A stretch of 47,536 nucleotides of DNA from an uncultured Christensenella sp. (GTDB lineage Bacteria; Bacillota; Clostridia; Christensenellales; UBA3700): positions 1-47,536 of the forward strand of contig CASEHD010000007.1 in NCBI GenBank assembly GCA_949287655.1. The letters run 5' to 3'. A program made the translations under genes and the position numbers. Positions 14,302 to 23,264 of the stretch are shown one piece after another. Every line of letters begins with the position of its first letter. Positions within the stretch are counted from its first letter, which is position 1. The notes beneath the pieces were generated by a model. The model was not told the DNA's origin and did not search any database. It was given only the letters and a program-made list of their open reading frames with translations.

Positions 14302-14640
14302 ATGGGTAAACTTATCAATGTCGTTCAAGATAAATTTTCTGTGATACCGAAAAATGTCTTTACGGATCATCGTTTAGATTACAGATCCAAAGGAGTATTG
14401 TGTACATTGCTGTCGTTGCCAAATGGCTGGGAGTTTTCTATACCCGGTCTTGTATCACTTGTAACGAACAACGATCAGAAAGTATGTAGCCGTGGCGAAA
14501 AAAAGGACGCAGTTCGAGCCGCTATACAATATATCGAACAGCTTGGATACTTGCAGCGAATTCCTTGCAAAGATAGTAAAGGACAATTTGCGGGATATGA
14601 TTATAAAATCTATATTCCGCCTATCGATCTGTCGGATTAA
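14302..14640 (+). CDS. Replication-type winged-helix protein, probably truncated by frameshift
   Basis: A 112-aa protein of the helix-turn-helix type that often opens Firmicutes ICE and plasmid replication modules: VIPKNVFTDHRLDYRSKGVL, then LSLPNGWEFSIPGLVS, then a YIEQLGYLQRI wing and GYDYKIYIPPID. It probably binds DNA. AGGTGAAG precedes ATG 14302. The frame stops at 14640, but the +1 frame continues as KPSSGNPTTGNPTTGNPTMAE, a tail of the kind I associate with full-length homologues. A one-base indel near the end has probably cut the protein short, or the tail is reached by frameshifting. The core domain is intact. Confidence 0.6.
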   Translation: MGKLINVVQDKFSVIPKNVFTDHRLDYRSKGVLCTLLSLPNGWEFSIPGLVSLVTNNDQKVCSRGEKKDAVRAAIQYIEQLGYLQRIPCKDSKGQFAGYDYKIYIPPIDLSD

Positions 14641-14653
14641 ACCGTCGTCGGGA

Positions 14654-14698
14654 AATCCGACGACGGGCAATCCGACGACGGGCAATCCGACGATGGCG
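14654..14698 (+). repeat. Three tandem 15-bp repeats (AATCCGACGACGGGC)
   Basis: Two perfect units (14654-14668, 14669-14683) and a third with changes (14684-14698). In the +1 frame relative to the preceding gene they encode GNPTT repeats; in the gene's own frame they lie after the stop. Confidence 0.85.
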
Positions 14699-14727
14699 GA
14701 ATAAGGATAGTATTTAATTTATTAGTA

Positions 14728-14762
14728 CTCTCTTGTTTAGTAATATTAAAAACACAAGAGAG
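14728..14762 (+). terminator. Hairpin after the first ICE gene
   Basis: CTCTCTTGT (14728-14736) pairs with ACAAGAGAG (14754-14762). There is no T run, so it is more likely a processing or attenuation hairpin than a full terminator. Its right arm contains the ACACAAGA oligomer that recurs across the ICE. Confidence 0.4.
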
Positions 14763-14867
14763 GGTAATAACGAAAACCGCAACTGCGAAAGAGTGTTAGT
14801 TTAGAGAACGTCAAGAGGGTCACGCAGCCGCCGTATTTTCTCTTGTGTTCTCAAAAAGGAGATAGAT

Positions 14868-15089
14868 GTGAGTAAAAAAAAGCAGATGTATCGAAGAAAA
14901 CCGGTAAAGATGAAGGGTGTCGAGACTTTGAAGGAAGCGACGTTCCCGCTTCGCCATATCGATCAAAACGCGATCGAACGATATATGGCGGAAAACTTTG
15001 GTATGTCGGCAATGCCGGTCGAAGATCTTCCGGAAAATCAGCCGACAGAAGAATATCTGATCGAGTTTAAGGTGGTGCAAAAGAAATGA
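14868..15089 (+). CDS. Small hypothetical ICE protein, 73 aa
   Basis: A GTG-started frame with a clear AGGAG nine bases upstream. The N-terminus is very basic (MSKKKQMYRRKPVKMKG) and the C-terminal half acidic (PVEDLPENQPTEEYLIEF). Its stop overlaps the ATG of the large ArdC-fusion gene by an ATGA, so the two are translationally coupled and it may act with that protein. I do not recognise a family. Confidence 0.65.
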   Translation: MSKKKQMYRRKPVKMKGVETLKEATFPLRHIDQNAIERYMAENFGMSAMPVEDLPENQPTEEYLIEFKVVQKK

Positions 15090-18000
15090 ATTACAGAGAA
15101 GCGGTTGAAGCGAAGCGTAAAGCAATGGTAGAGCAGCTGCTTACGTTCATTGAGAGCAATCCGACAGCATGGGAAGCCGGTTGGTACAAAGTCGGCGGAA
15201 CGCCGAGGAACGGCAAAACGGGCAAGGCATATAACGGTCTGAATGCGCTATGGTTATATCTGCTTGCCGAACACAAAGGCTATACAGATCCGCGCTGGGT
15301 GACTTATCAGCAGGCGAAGGATCTGAAAGCGTCCGTTAAAGCCGGTGAGAAGTCGTCTGACGTGTTCTATTGGTCGTGGTACGACAAAAAGACGAAGAAG
15401 CCGTTTGATGACGCCACGGTCAAGGATATGAGCAAGGACGAGCGGCAGAAATACATCGACGAGAATGTTCGCCCGGTACTGAAATATTATCAGGTGTTCA
15501 ATGCGTCGCAATGCAATAAATTTCCGAAGCTCGACGCAGCAGAGCAGAAAGAAATGCCGGCGGACGAGCGAGCACGTCAGAACGCAACAATCGAGAGCAT
15601 TATAGAGAACAGTGCCGCGCCGATTTATTTCGACGGCGGAAATAGAGCGTACTATTCGCCCCGGCAAGATAGCATACATTTGCCTGAAACAAGTCGCTTT
15701 CACTCTATGCAGGACTATTATGCGACGGCGTTGCACGAGATCGCGCACTCGACTGGTCACGAAAGCCGGCTTAATCGGAAAATGATTAGCGTGTTCGGAA
15801 CAAGCGAGTATGCCAAAGAAGAATTGCGCGCCGAGCTTGCAAGCGTTTTCATGCAGCTCGATTACGACATTAGCGTCGAGGGCAAACATTTTGAAAATCA
15901 TGCCGCTTACTTGCAATCATGGTTGAAAAGCGTCCGCGACGATCAAAAGGAATTTTTTGCCGCCGTAACTGACGCCGAAAAAATAAGTCAATATGTTGGT
16001 GAGCATTATCTGCAAGCGCAAGCGGATATCGTTGCAGAAGCAGGGAAAGAGAACACAAAAGAAAAAATAAAGGCAGAAGAAACCGTTTTTGAAAGCGTCG
16101 AAAACAATGAAATATACGGGTTGATCTACAATTGGAAAGGCTTGAAAGAGGAAAACTCTCTCTATACTGCCGCTCTACTCAAAGAACTCGACGAAGCGTT
16201 CGTGCCGGAAGATCGGTACGACGGTGCAATCGCTGCCAACAAAACCTATATGGCAATTAAACTGACCGGCAAAACACAAGAAGAAACGGATCAGAACGTC
16301 CGCGACTTTTTGACCGGAAAATATAATGAAGCCGGCGATATAGAGTATATTGAGGGTTGGTACTGGGAAACCGTCGATGAGAATTTTTTTACAGGCGAAA
16401 AGAACGAAACGACGCTTAAATACATAGACCGCTTGCATATCTCGCCGGAAGATCTGCGTATGAAAGAGGAATACGCAATCGAGCAGCGGCAAAAGAAAAT
16501 AGATAAGATCGTCAATGATATTGTCAACGAGGGGACGGAGAACACTACGCAGGGGAATTGGATCATAAATTTTGATCAATTCGGCGAAGATGAGATGTTT
16601 GTCCGCGAGCATATCGAGGATATAGCGGAAGCGCTTAACAAGCGAGAAGAAGTGGCTGACGTCATAATCAGCGAGAACGGCATTGATACAGACTATTTTA
16701 CCGATTATTGCCCGAATATCGAAGAAGATATCGAGGATAACATTGAATCGGTGGATTATGCAAAACTTGTTCGGGATAGCGTTGAGACAGAGTATCAGAC
16801 GTTTATCGCTGCCGAAATGAAAAAACAGCCGACAGAATTGATTGCAGACAGCCATATCATCAACTTTTATCAAGAGCTGCATAATTTTCTTGCGTTGGAA
16901 ACCGAGAACAATGTTACGGTAAGAGATTTGCAAGGATTATATGCAGACGCACCGCATATCGTTAGTGGGCTTTACGATTATTTCATCAAAACCGAATATG
17001 CAAGTATCAATAGTTATTCTGATATCTCGGATCTGATCCAAGCATACAACGATAAGTATCACGATGAAATCGTTGAAGATCGATACAACGAAACTCCCAA
17101 TGAACAGATAGAGCAAGTCGAACAACAGGCAGAGAACACAAGAGAAAAATATCAGCTTGATTTTAGACTACCGTTTTCGAACGAATTGCTTTTAAGAGAA
17201 GCACTGAAACAAATAGGTTATCAGAGAGATTATAGCGTCGAAGAAGAAAATCTGAAACGCAGTGCGGCGGCGGTTGAGTCGAATTTACCACAGTGGACAA
17301 ATGAGATCAGATTTATCGGTACAGAGGGTAAAACGATTGAAGGCTTGTACGGAAGAACGAACAACGGGATAATGCTCGAAGCGACAGACATTACGCAGTT
17401 TACGACGAATGGTCTGACACGGGACGAAGCAAATCAGATTGCTGACATAATCCGTGGTTTCGATGTCGAAGTCAGTATGCAGCAAGTACAACGCGACGAA
17501 ACGCTTGACACAGAGGGGCAACCCTTGCGTCGGGACAATCTCGAACAAGCCCAGCCCACCCGACAAGCCAAGCAAGCCGAGCAAGCCCGGCAAGGAGAAT
17601 GGTATTCGATCGATCTGACGCCGGAGCAAATCGGAAACGAGTACGAGAAAAGCGTTATGATCCGTATGCCGCAGGGCGAATATTCTTCCTTTGTGTTTTT
17701 CGCGCCGAAAAATTTAGTCCGCGGCGATGAGAAAGACGGCACGAAGAAGTTGTCTGTCCGGGCAGATTGGTCGTACAAGCTGCAAAATGACGGTTTGCAA
17801 GTTGAGTTGAACGGCTCGGAACTTCGCGCCGCGTTTGCGGGACGAGAAGTCGGCAAGAGCGCGAAGCGCGTCGCACCGCGAAAGCGAAACAGGAAGCGTT
17901 TGGACGATCTCGAAGCAAACGTTCCAGAGCAGATGAAGGGTTTGAAAAATTGGTGCGTTTTTCGTACTAAATACAATCCGGAGACAGAGCGTCAAGAAAA

Positions 18001-18826
18001 GTTTGTCATCAGTCCGACGGACGGAAAGTGGGCAAAATCGAACGATCCAAATACGTGGGTAGACTTCGAGACAGCTCTTAAATACGCAGAGGAAAATGAT
18101 TGTGCGGGTCTTTCGTTTGCGCTCGACGGTAAATGTGGGATCACATGTATCGATCTCGACAAATCGATCTCGAAGGACGGTAAATTGACGGATAGTGCGG
18201 AGAAGCTCACGCAGGAACTCGCCGATACATACGCTGAAACGTCTGTATCGGGCAACGGAATACACATTTTTGTCGCAGACGATATCTTGCGTAAAACGTA
18301 TAAAAACCGCGCGGATCTTCCGGACGGCGAGATCGAGGTGTATGATAGCGGACGTTTTATCTCGATGACGGGGAACATGCGCTCGAAGTCGAATGAGTTG
18401 TCCAAATGCCCGACTGCAACAATGACGTGGCTGCATGGTACGCTTGGTAAGAAGATCGCCGAGAGGGAAAACTTGCCTCGCGGCGGTGTCGCTCAAAGCG
18501 ACAACGACGTGATCGAGCGTATCAGACGCTCGAAACGCGGACACGACTTCGATACGCTGATGAGCGGGGGAGCGATCACCGGCGACAAGAGCCGCGATGA
18601 CATGATCCTTTTGAATATGCTTGCGTTTTTCACCGATTGCGATCGCTCACAAATGGAATCGATCTTTCTTTCGTCGGGACGTCGCGCCGATCTCGGCGCG
18701 AACGGCGGGAAAAAGTCGTCGAACTATCTTTCGCGCTCGATCGAGAAAGCGTGTTCGTCGTTGAAAACACGGATCAGCTCCTCGGTGAGCGGCGGCGCTG
18801 GACGCGCCGGCGCCCGCAACAGATGA
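15086..18826 (+). CDS. ArdC-type ssDNA-binding / metallopeptidase / LPD / PrimPol fusion protein
   Basis: A 1246-aa polyvalent protein. Residues 1-150 are an ArdC-like ssDNA-binding domain (AWEAGWYKVGGTPRNGKTGKAY, then VLKYYQVFNASQC). Residues 170-310 are a zincin-like peptidase with HEIAHSTGHE. About 340-850 holds large-polyvalent-domain modules with an acidic segment, ending in a 9-bp-repeat linker (QPTRQAKQAEQARQGEW). Residues 950-1130 look like an NrS-1-type primase-polymerase (LKNWCVFRTKYNPETERQEK, GITCIDLDKSI, VSGNGIHIF, EVYDSGRFISMTG). The end (FDTLMSGGAITGDKSRDDMI, MLAFFTDCDRSQMESIF) resembles the NrS-1 helix-bundle domain. It could protect incoming DNA from restriction and start its replication in the recipient, where ArdC proteins are known to be delivered. 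Confidence 0.85.
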   Translation: MNYREAVEAKRKAMVEQLLTFIESNPTAWEAGWYKVGGTPRNGKTGKAYNGLNALWLYLLAEHKGYTDPRWVTYQQAKDLKASVKAGEKSSDVFYWSWYDKKTKKPFDDATVKDMSKDERQKYIDENVRPVLKYYQVFNASQCNKFPKLDAAEQKEMPADERARQNATIESIIENSAAPIYFDGGNRAYYSPRQDSIHLPETSRFHSMQDYYATALHEIAHSTGHESRLNRKMISVFGTSEYAKEELRAELASVFMQLDYDISVEGKHFENHAAYLQSWLKSVRDDQKEFFAAVTDAEKISQYVGEHYLQAQADIVAEAGKENTKEKIKAEETVFESVENNEIYGLIYNWKGLKEENSLYTAALLKELDEAFVPEDRYDGAIAANKTYMAIKLTGKTQEETDQNVRDFLTGKYNEAGDIEYIEGWYWETVDENFFTGEKNETTLKYIDRLHISPEDLRMKEEYAIEQRQKKIDKIVNDIVNEGTENTTQGNWIINFDQFGEDEMFVREHIEDIAEALNKREEVADVIISENGIDTDYFTDYCPNIEEDIEDNIESVDYAKLVRDSVETEYQTFIAAEMKKQPTELIADSHIINFYQELHNFLALETENNVTVRDLQGLYADAPHIVSGLYDYFIKTEYASINSYSDISDLIQAYNDKYHDEIVEDRYNETPNEQIEQVEQQAENTREKYQLDFRLPFSNELLLREALKQIGYQRDYSVEEENLKRSAAAVESNLPQWTNEIRFIGTEGKTIEGLYGRTNNGIMLEATDITQFTTNGLTRDEANQIADIIRGFDVEVSMQQVQRDETLDTEGQPLRRDNLEQAQPTRQAKQAEQARQGEWYSIDLTPEQIGNEYEKSVMIRMPQGEYSSFVFFAPKNLVRGDEKDGTKKLSVRADWSYKLQNDGLQVELNGSELRAAFAGREVGKSAKRVAPRKRNRKRLDDLEANVPEQMKGLKNWCVFRTKYNPETERQEKFVISPTDGKWAKSNDPNTWVDFETALKYAEENDCAGLSFALDGKCGITCIDLDKSISKDGKLTDSAEKLTQELADTYAETSVSGNGIHIFVADDILRKTYKNRADLPDGEIEVYDSGRFISMTGNMRSKSNELSKCPTATMTWLHGTLGKKIAERENLPRGGVAQSDNDVIERIRRSKRGHDFDTLMSGGAITGDKSRDDMILLNMLAFFTDCDRSQMESIFLSSGRRADLGANGGKKSSNYLSRSIEKACSSLKTRISSSVSGGAGRAGARNR

Positions 18827-19208
18827 GCGCGACGCGTTACGGGTTCGGAGCAATCGCTCCGCCGCTCGCGGATATTGCCGCGAGCGGGAAGCCCCGAAAT
18901 TTTCGGGGTGATGAGATCGGCACAGAGCCGATCGTACCGCACTTCGCCTAACGGCTTGTGCGAGGGGTTTGAGGCTTGCGCCCCATAAAGGCAAGCAACC
19001 TTTTTTGGAGCAAAAAAGGGGAAGCAGGATAAGACGGTGCGCCAATTTGCCCGACAACGGAGTTGTCTCCACCGCCCGCGTATTATACGCGCACGGTGGC
19101 AAAGAGGTGGCGCACCTTGCCCGACCGGTTGCGCGTGTTAGCGCACCGGATCGGGGAACAAAATGGAAACCATTTTTTTGTGTTGGCGCTGACGCGCCGG
19201 GAGAGAGA
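18827..19208 (+). other. Non-coding hairpin-rich region, candidate oriT
   Basis: A 382-base gap directly upstream of the mobilisation genes. It contains dyads such as CCGCTCGCGG with CCGCGAGCGG, CCCCGAAATTTTCGGGG, GATCGGCACAGAGCCGATC, CCTTTTTTGGAGCAAAAAAGG and CGCGTATTATACGCG. The block GCGCCAATTTGCCCGAC (near 19040) recurs as GCGCACCTTGCCCGAC about 75 bases later. Position beside the relaxase genes and the density of dyads make it the best oriT candidate in the ICE. Frames open here look like shadows. Confidence 0.6.
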
Positions 19209-19673
19209 ATGAAGAAAACACAAGACAAACGGAAAAATGCTTTTTGGCTGCGCGTCTATGACGACGAAACGTTGCAATCGATCTATGAACTGTTCGACAC
19301 GAAGCGGTTTGATTCGATGAACGATCTGTTGAACCGTGCGGTGAGCGCCGGAATCGAGAAGATCTATCTCGAATACGGTAAGCGGCGCGTATTGCCGTTC
19401 GTCGGCGAGACGACGGAGCAGCCGAACGTCCGGCTTGAAGCGATCGAGAAAAAGATCAAAGAAATGTCGCTATCGCTCGATGACGTGCTTGTGCTGATGA
19501 GCATGGTCGAAATGCTGACCTCGACGCTATACAACGTCACAGTGGCGCGCTCGAAGGGCGAGGCGGTGGACGCGACGTTGATCGAGAGCGGGTATTTTTC
19601 GACATTGCCGGAGCAATTACAGGAGATCAAAGACAGGCTGATCGAGCGCATGGGGAAGAAAAAGAGAGGTTGA
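19209..19673 (+). CDS. Mobilisation accessory protein (RHH/MobC-like)
   Basis: A 154-aa protein. Residues 10-55 (FWLRVYDDETLQSIYELFDT, then SMNDLLNRAVSAGIEKIYLE) have the strand-helix-helix pattern of ribbon-helix-helix DNA-binding proteins. The rest is helical with a coiled-coil-like stretch (RLEAIEKKIKEMSLSLDDVL) and ends in a basic GKKKRG. Such proteins load the relaxase on oriT. I chose ATG 19209 after GAGAGAG; the longer frame runs back into the hairpin region. The stop is three bases from the relaxase ATG. Confidence 0.65.
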   Translation: MKKTQDKRKNAFWLRVYDDETLQSIYELFDTKRFDSMNDLLNRAVSAGIEKIYLEYGKRRVLPFVGETTEQPNVRLEAIEKKIKEMSLSLDDVLVLMSMVEMLTSTLYNVTVARSKGEAVDATLIESGYFSTLPEQLQEIKDRLIERMGKKKRG

Positions 19674-19676
19674 ACT

Positions 19677-20978
19677 ATGCTGAAAGCGTTTTTTAACATC
19701 GGGTTTACGTTGCCGCAACCGCCGTCGAATTTACAGGGGCGATCGCGTGCCGACTATATTGCCCGCCGGAAATTTTACGATCTGACTGCCGATTACAACT
19801 ACTTTTCGTACACGTTGAACGGCAAGAAAGTCGTGAAAAACAAGGACGCGGAGCAATATTACACGCGCGGCGGAACGAACGGCGGGCTGTTCGATATGCG
19901 CGGTGCGTTGTCGGAAGAACAGACGCAGGAGATGAAAGAGCAGCTGAAAACGACGCGCAGTATCATTTGGCACGGTGTGATCTCGTTCGATGACGATACG
20001 AGCAAGGGCTTCGAGACACAGGAGAGCGCGGTCAAGTTCCTCAATCAGACGTTCGGAGCGTTCATCGACCGCACGCAGCTGAACCGTAACAACATCTGTC
20101 TGTTCGCGTCGCTACACAAAGACACGGATCACCGGCATATCCACTTCGCTTTTTTTGAAAAAGAGCCGAAGCGCCGGTATAAAGACGGTACGCTCGACTA
20201 TACGCGGCGCGGCACGATCAGTCAAAAAGCGATCGACAATTATCTCGTCTCGGCGAATATGCACTTGTCGGAGCACGGCGAAGAATACTATTCTGCCCGC
20301 GACCGTGCGCTTTCGCGGTTGAAGGAATTGCGCCGTGAAGGTTTCGGCAAGAGGACGCAAAGAGAGGTCAGAGCAGCGATCACGGAGCTTGCCGCAGGAC
20401 TTCCGGCGAAGGGTAGATTGCAGTACAATTCGGACAACATGAAAGCATATCGTCCGCAGATCGACCGTATTGCGGATCTGATCATACAGAGCGATCCGGC
20501 GGCAAAGCAAAACCACCTTGCCATGCTGCAAGAGTTTGCGCGTGTGCAAGCCGAGGTCAAGGCACTTGCACAGGACAACAAACTCGGCTATGTGAACGGG
20601 CGTAGAATGGACAAAGAGCAGATCGAGGCGGCAATGGCGGGCGAGAAGAAAATGCCTTTGCAATACATCGATTTGAATAACGTCGATTATTTTACACGGC
20701 TGCAAGAGGACTACAAGGCGCGTGTTGGCAATGTGATCTTGGGCGTTTGTAAGGATCTTCGCCGCGATTTGTACTTTGATCGCCGCCGGGCGCATTACAA
20801 GGTATGTTCGCAGAAGATGAAGGCAAGGAACTTCCGACGCCGCCGGGAAAATTTACTTATACAAGTGGCGCGTGCGTTGTCGTTCATTGATCAAAGGGAG
20901 CGCACGAATTTCATCAAGTCGGTGCAGGAGATCGAGCGCGAGCAGGATATGCAGCGCAGGGGAACACAACGAGGATAG
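19677..20978 (+). CDS. Relaxase, MobL/MobP-like
   Basis: A 433-aa nicking enzyme for conjugative transfer. The HUH metal site is clear: LHKDTDHRHIHFAFFEKEPKRR places the three histidines at about 152, 154 and 156. A catalytic Tyr is expected among Y27, Y34 or Y40 (RADYIARRKFYDLTADYNYF). After the catalytic domain the C-terminal half is long, helical and basic (KELRREGFGKRTQREVR, then MKARNFRRRRENLLIQVARA). I place it near MobL relaxases of Firmicutes ICEs by the HIHFAFFE pattern. It is in one operon with the accessory protein upstream and the coupling protein four bases downstream. Confidence 0.85.
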   Translation: MLKAFFNIGFTLPQPPSNLQGRSRADYIARRKFYDLTADYNYFSYTLNGKKVVKNKDAEQYYTRGGTNGGLFDMRGALSEEQTQEMKEQLKTTRSIIWHGVISFDDDTSKGFETQESAVKFLNQTFGAFIDRTQLNRNNICLFASLHKDTDHRHIHFAFFEKEPKRRYKDGTLDYTRRGTISQKAIDNYLVSANMHLSEHGEEYYSARDRALSRLKELRREGFGKRTQREVRAAITELAAGLPAKGRLQYNSDNMKAYRPQIDRIADLIIQSDPAAKQNHLAMLQEFARVQAEVKALAQDNKLGYVNGRRMDKEQIEAAMAGEKKMPLQYIDLNNVDYFTRLQEDYKARVGNVILGVCKDLRRDLYFDRRRAHYKVCSQKMKARNFRRRRENLLIQVARALSFIDQRERTNFIKSVQEIEREQDMQRRGTQRG

Positions 20979-20982
20979 AGCA

Positions 20983-23250
20983 GTGGACGAGAATAATGGA
21001 AAGAAAAAGATCCTAATCGGCATAGTCGGATGTCTTATTGGCGCGGTGGTCGTGCTATGTGCGACAGCTGTTATTGTGGGCTTGGTGACGGGCGCAGGCT
21101 TTGCTGCGGCATTCCGTAATAAGGTCGTGTATCTCGTGTGGGTATGTCTGATTGCGGTCGGTGTGGCTGCCGTAGCGATCGATATCCGCGTGCGCGGCTC
21201 GCGGCGCGTGCTTAAAGTCAACGTCGATCTCGAAAATTCGCATTTCATGGATCGAAAAGAGATCCGCGCGAACAAGGGCTATACATTTGCACGCCTGTCA
21301 ACGCTCGGCGAGGTCAAGGATGGCGTGCCGATCATAGCGGAACGACGGAAAAACGATATCGATATTGTTCTGCGTGAGCCGATCCACACATTGTATATCG
21401 GCGCGACCGGCACGGGCAAAACGGTCGGCTGCGTCAGCCCGACGATCGAGATCCTGTCGCGGACAAAGACAAAGCCGTCAATGCTTATTACCGATCCGAA
21501 GGGTGAATTGTATATCCGCCACGCGGCGACGTTGGAAAAAGCGGGGTATAACGTGACGGTCATAGATCTGTCGGATGTGTACCACTCGACGCAATGGAAC
21601 CCGTTTAACGATATATGGCGCAAGACGGACGAGATGACACAGCTGATCGAGCAGCGGCAGGGTAAGTACATATACGGCGGCAAAGTGTATCTGACGGAGC
21701 AGGAAGCGCAGACGGCGATGTGTGAACGTAATGTGCGGTTGAAAGACGAGATCTATGTCGATATGCAGGATCTGATCTACACGATGTGTCCGATCGAAAA
21801 CAAGCATGATATGACGTGGCAACGTGGTGCGCGTGATCTGTTGTTTGCTTTGGCTCTTGCCTTTTGGGAAGATGTCCGCGACGGGTATATGACGCGCGAC
21901 AAATTCAACTTGTATAATCTGTATCGCAACGTGACGGACTATGCGAAGGGAGAATGCGAGCAGCTGAAAGCATACTTTGATACGCGCGAGCTGATCAGCA
22001 AGACTCGCGGTTTGAGCAATACCGTGCTTGTGTCCGAAGATCGGACGTTGTCGTCCTATCTCGGCGACGTTAATCAATATCTGAATTGGATGGCGGACGG
22101 GGGTATTGCAGCCTTGACGTCTGGCAACGCGATTGAGTTTTCGTCGTTTGACGAAGCGCCGACCGTTCTGTTTTTGAAAATTCCGGACGAAAAGGAAAAC
22201 CGTTATAAACTCGTTTCCTTGCTCATCACGCAGATGTACAAGGCGCTCGTCGAAAAGGCGACGCGTAATCAAGAGTTGGGAAAAACGGACACGCAGAAGT
22301 TGCTGCGTAACGTTTATTTCATAATGGACGAGTTCGGCAATTTGCCGAAGCTCTATAAAATGGACAGCGTCGTGACGGTCGGTCGTTCGCGTGGGATTTT
22401 TATGCTACCAGTCATACAGGACTTCAATCAGCTCGACAACAAGTACGGGCGCGAAGTGGCGGCAACGATCCGGAGCAACTGCAACATACAAGTGTTCATC
22501 GGCTCGAACGACGAGAATACGCGCCGGCTGTTCTCGGAAGCGTGCGGCAAGAAGAAAGTCAAGCAGATCAGCTATTCGGAGAACAAGGATATGTCCGTTT
22601 CGACGTCGGCGCAGAGCGTGCCGTTGATCTATCCGAACGAACTCGAACATCTGAACGATCCGCCGAACGGGATCGTCGGCAATTCGGTCGTTTTGTGTCT
22701 TGGTAATTATCCGATCCGCGGCAAGACGACGCCGATTTATCAGGTGCTCGATGTGTACGGAATAGAGAACACAAAAGAAAAGAAAGGCGACTTTATTCTG
22801 TTCGATGAAACAGAGCACCATTACGATATACAACAGATGACGCTTTTCATTACGAGGGAAAAAGAATTGTTGGACGGAGCGGACGATACGCTGGACGTCT
22901 TGGACGCGGCGGCTATCCCGCAGCAGACTGGCGGTGCAAGCGGTGGGCAGAATGACGAGTACCCTGAACGGGAGCGAAAAAAGGCGGAAGAAATGTTGGA
23001 TCAGATCTTGAATCGGATATCAAGGTTGGCAGGAAAGATTCCGTCGGAGCAATATGATCTTTTGTGTCATACCGACATTAAAAATCAGATATATCTGCTT
23101 GACGATCTTGCAGATAAAGCGTCAACAGAAGGTAATTATCTTTTATCTGTTGAAATTGAGAATGTGAAATCCTTTATCATACATCGATGTTTTGTGAGTG
23201 AAGAAGTAAGTGCAATCGAAGCAGAACGTCAGTCAATGAGAGGCGTATAA
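20983..23250 (+). CDS. VirD4/TraG-type coupling ATPase
   Basis: A 755-aa type IV coupling protein that hands the relaxase-DNA complex to the secretion channel. Two membrane segments (about 10-36 and 49-68) precede the ATPase core: GATGTGKT at 140-147 (Walker A), LITDPKGELY soon after, and NVYFIMDEFGNLPKL (Walker B) near 445-458, with VQVFIGSNDENTRRLFSE downstream. I chose a GTG start at 20983 after GAGGATAG; the longer frame lies inside the relaxase gene. From about residue 680 the C-terminus is an extra helical extension (EERKKAEEMLDQILNRIS-like) whose DNA is visibly more AT-rich than the core. Confidence 0.9.
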   Translation: MDENNGKKKILIGIVGCLIGAVVVLCATAVIVGLVTGAGFAAAFRNKVVYLVWVCLIAVGVAAVAIDIRVRGSRRVLKVNVDLENSHFMDRKEIRANKGYTFARLSTLGEVKDGVPIIAERRKNDIDIVLREPIHTLYIGATGTGKTVGCVSPTIEILSRTKTKPSMLITDPKGELYIRHAATLEKAGYNVTVIDLSDVYHSTQWNPFNDIWRKTDEMTQLIEQRQGKYIYGGKVYLTEQEAQTAMCERNVRLKDEIYVDMQDLIYTMCPIENKHDMTWQRGARDLLFALALAFWEDVRDGYMTRDKFNLYNLYRNVTDYAKGECEQLKAYFDTRELISKTRGLSNTVLVSEDRTLSSYLGDVNQYLNWMADGGIAALTSGNAIEFSSFDEAPTVLFLKIPDEKENRYKLVSLLITQMYKALVEKATRNQELGKTDTQKLLRNVYFIMDEFGNLPKLYKMDSVVTVGRSRGIFMLPVIQDFNQLDNKYGREVAATIRSNCNIQVFIGSNDENTRRLFSEACGKKKVKQISYSENKDMSVSTSAQSVPLIYPNELEHLNDPPNGIVGNSVVLCLGNYPIRGKTTPIYQVLDVYGIENTKEKKGDFILFDETEHHYDIQQMTLFITREKELLDGADDTLDVLDAAAIPQQTGGASGGQNDEYPERERKKAEEMLDQILNRISRLAGKIPSEQYDLLCHTDIKNQIYLLDDLADKASTEGNYLLSVEIENVKSFIIHRCFVSEEVSAIEAERQSMRGV

Positions 23251-23264
23251 AAAGGAGTATAAAG

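Noticed and set aside
14641..14704. The 15-bp tandem repeats as a possible CRISPR or iteron array
   Set aside because: There are only three units without spacers, and they encode a plausible NPT-repeat tail; a frameshifted coding repeat explains them better.
18637..18951. Plus-strand frame across the end of the ArdC/PrimPol gene
   Set aside because: It has low-complexity Arg/Ser composition and lies over the real C-terminus and oriT hairpins; no family.
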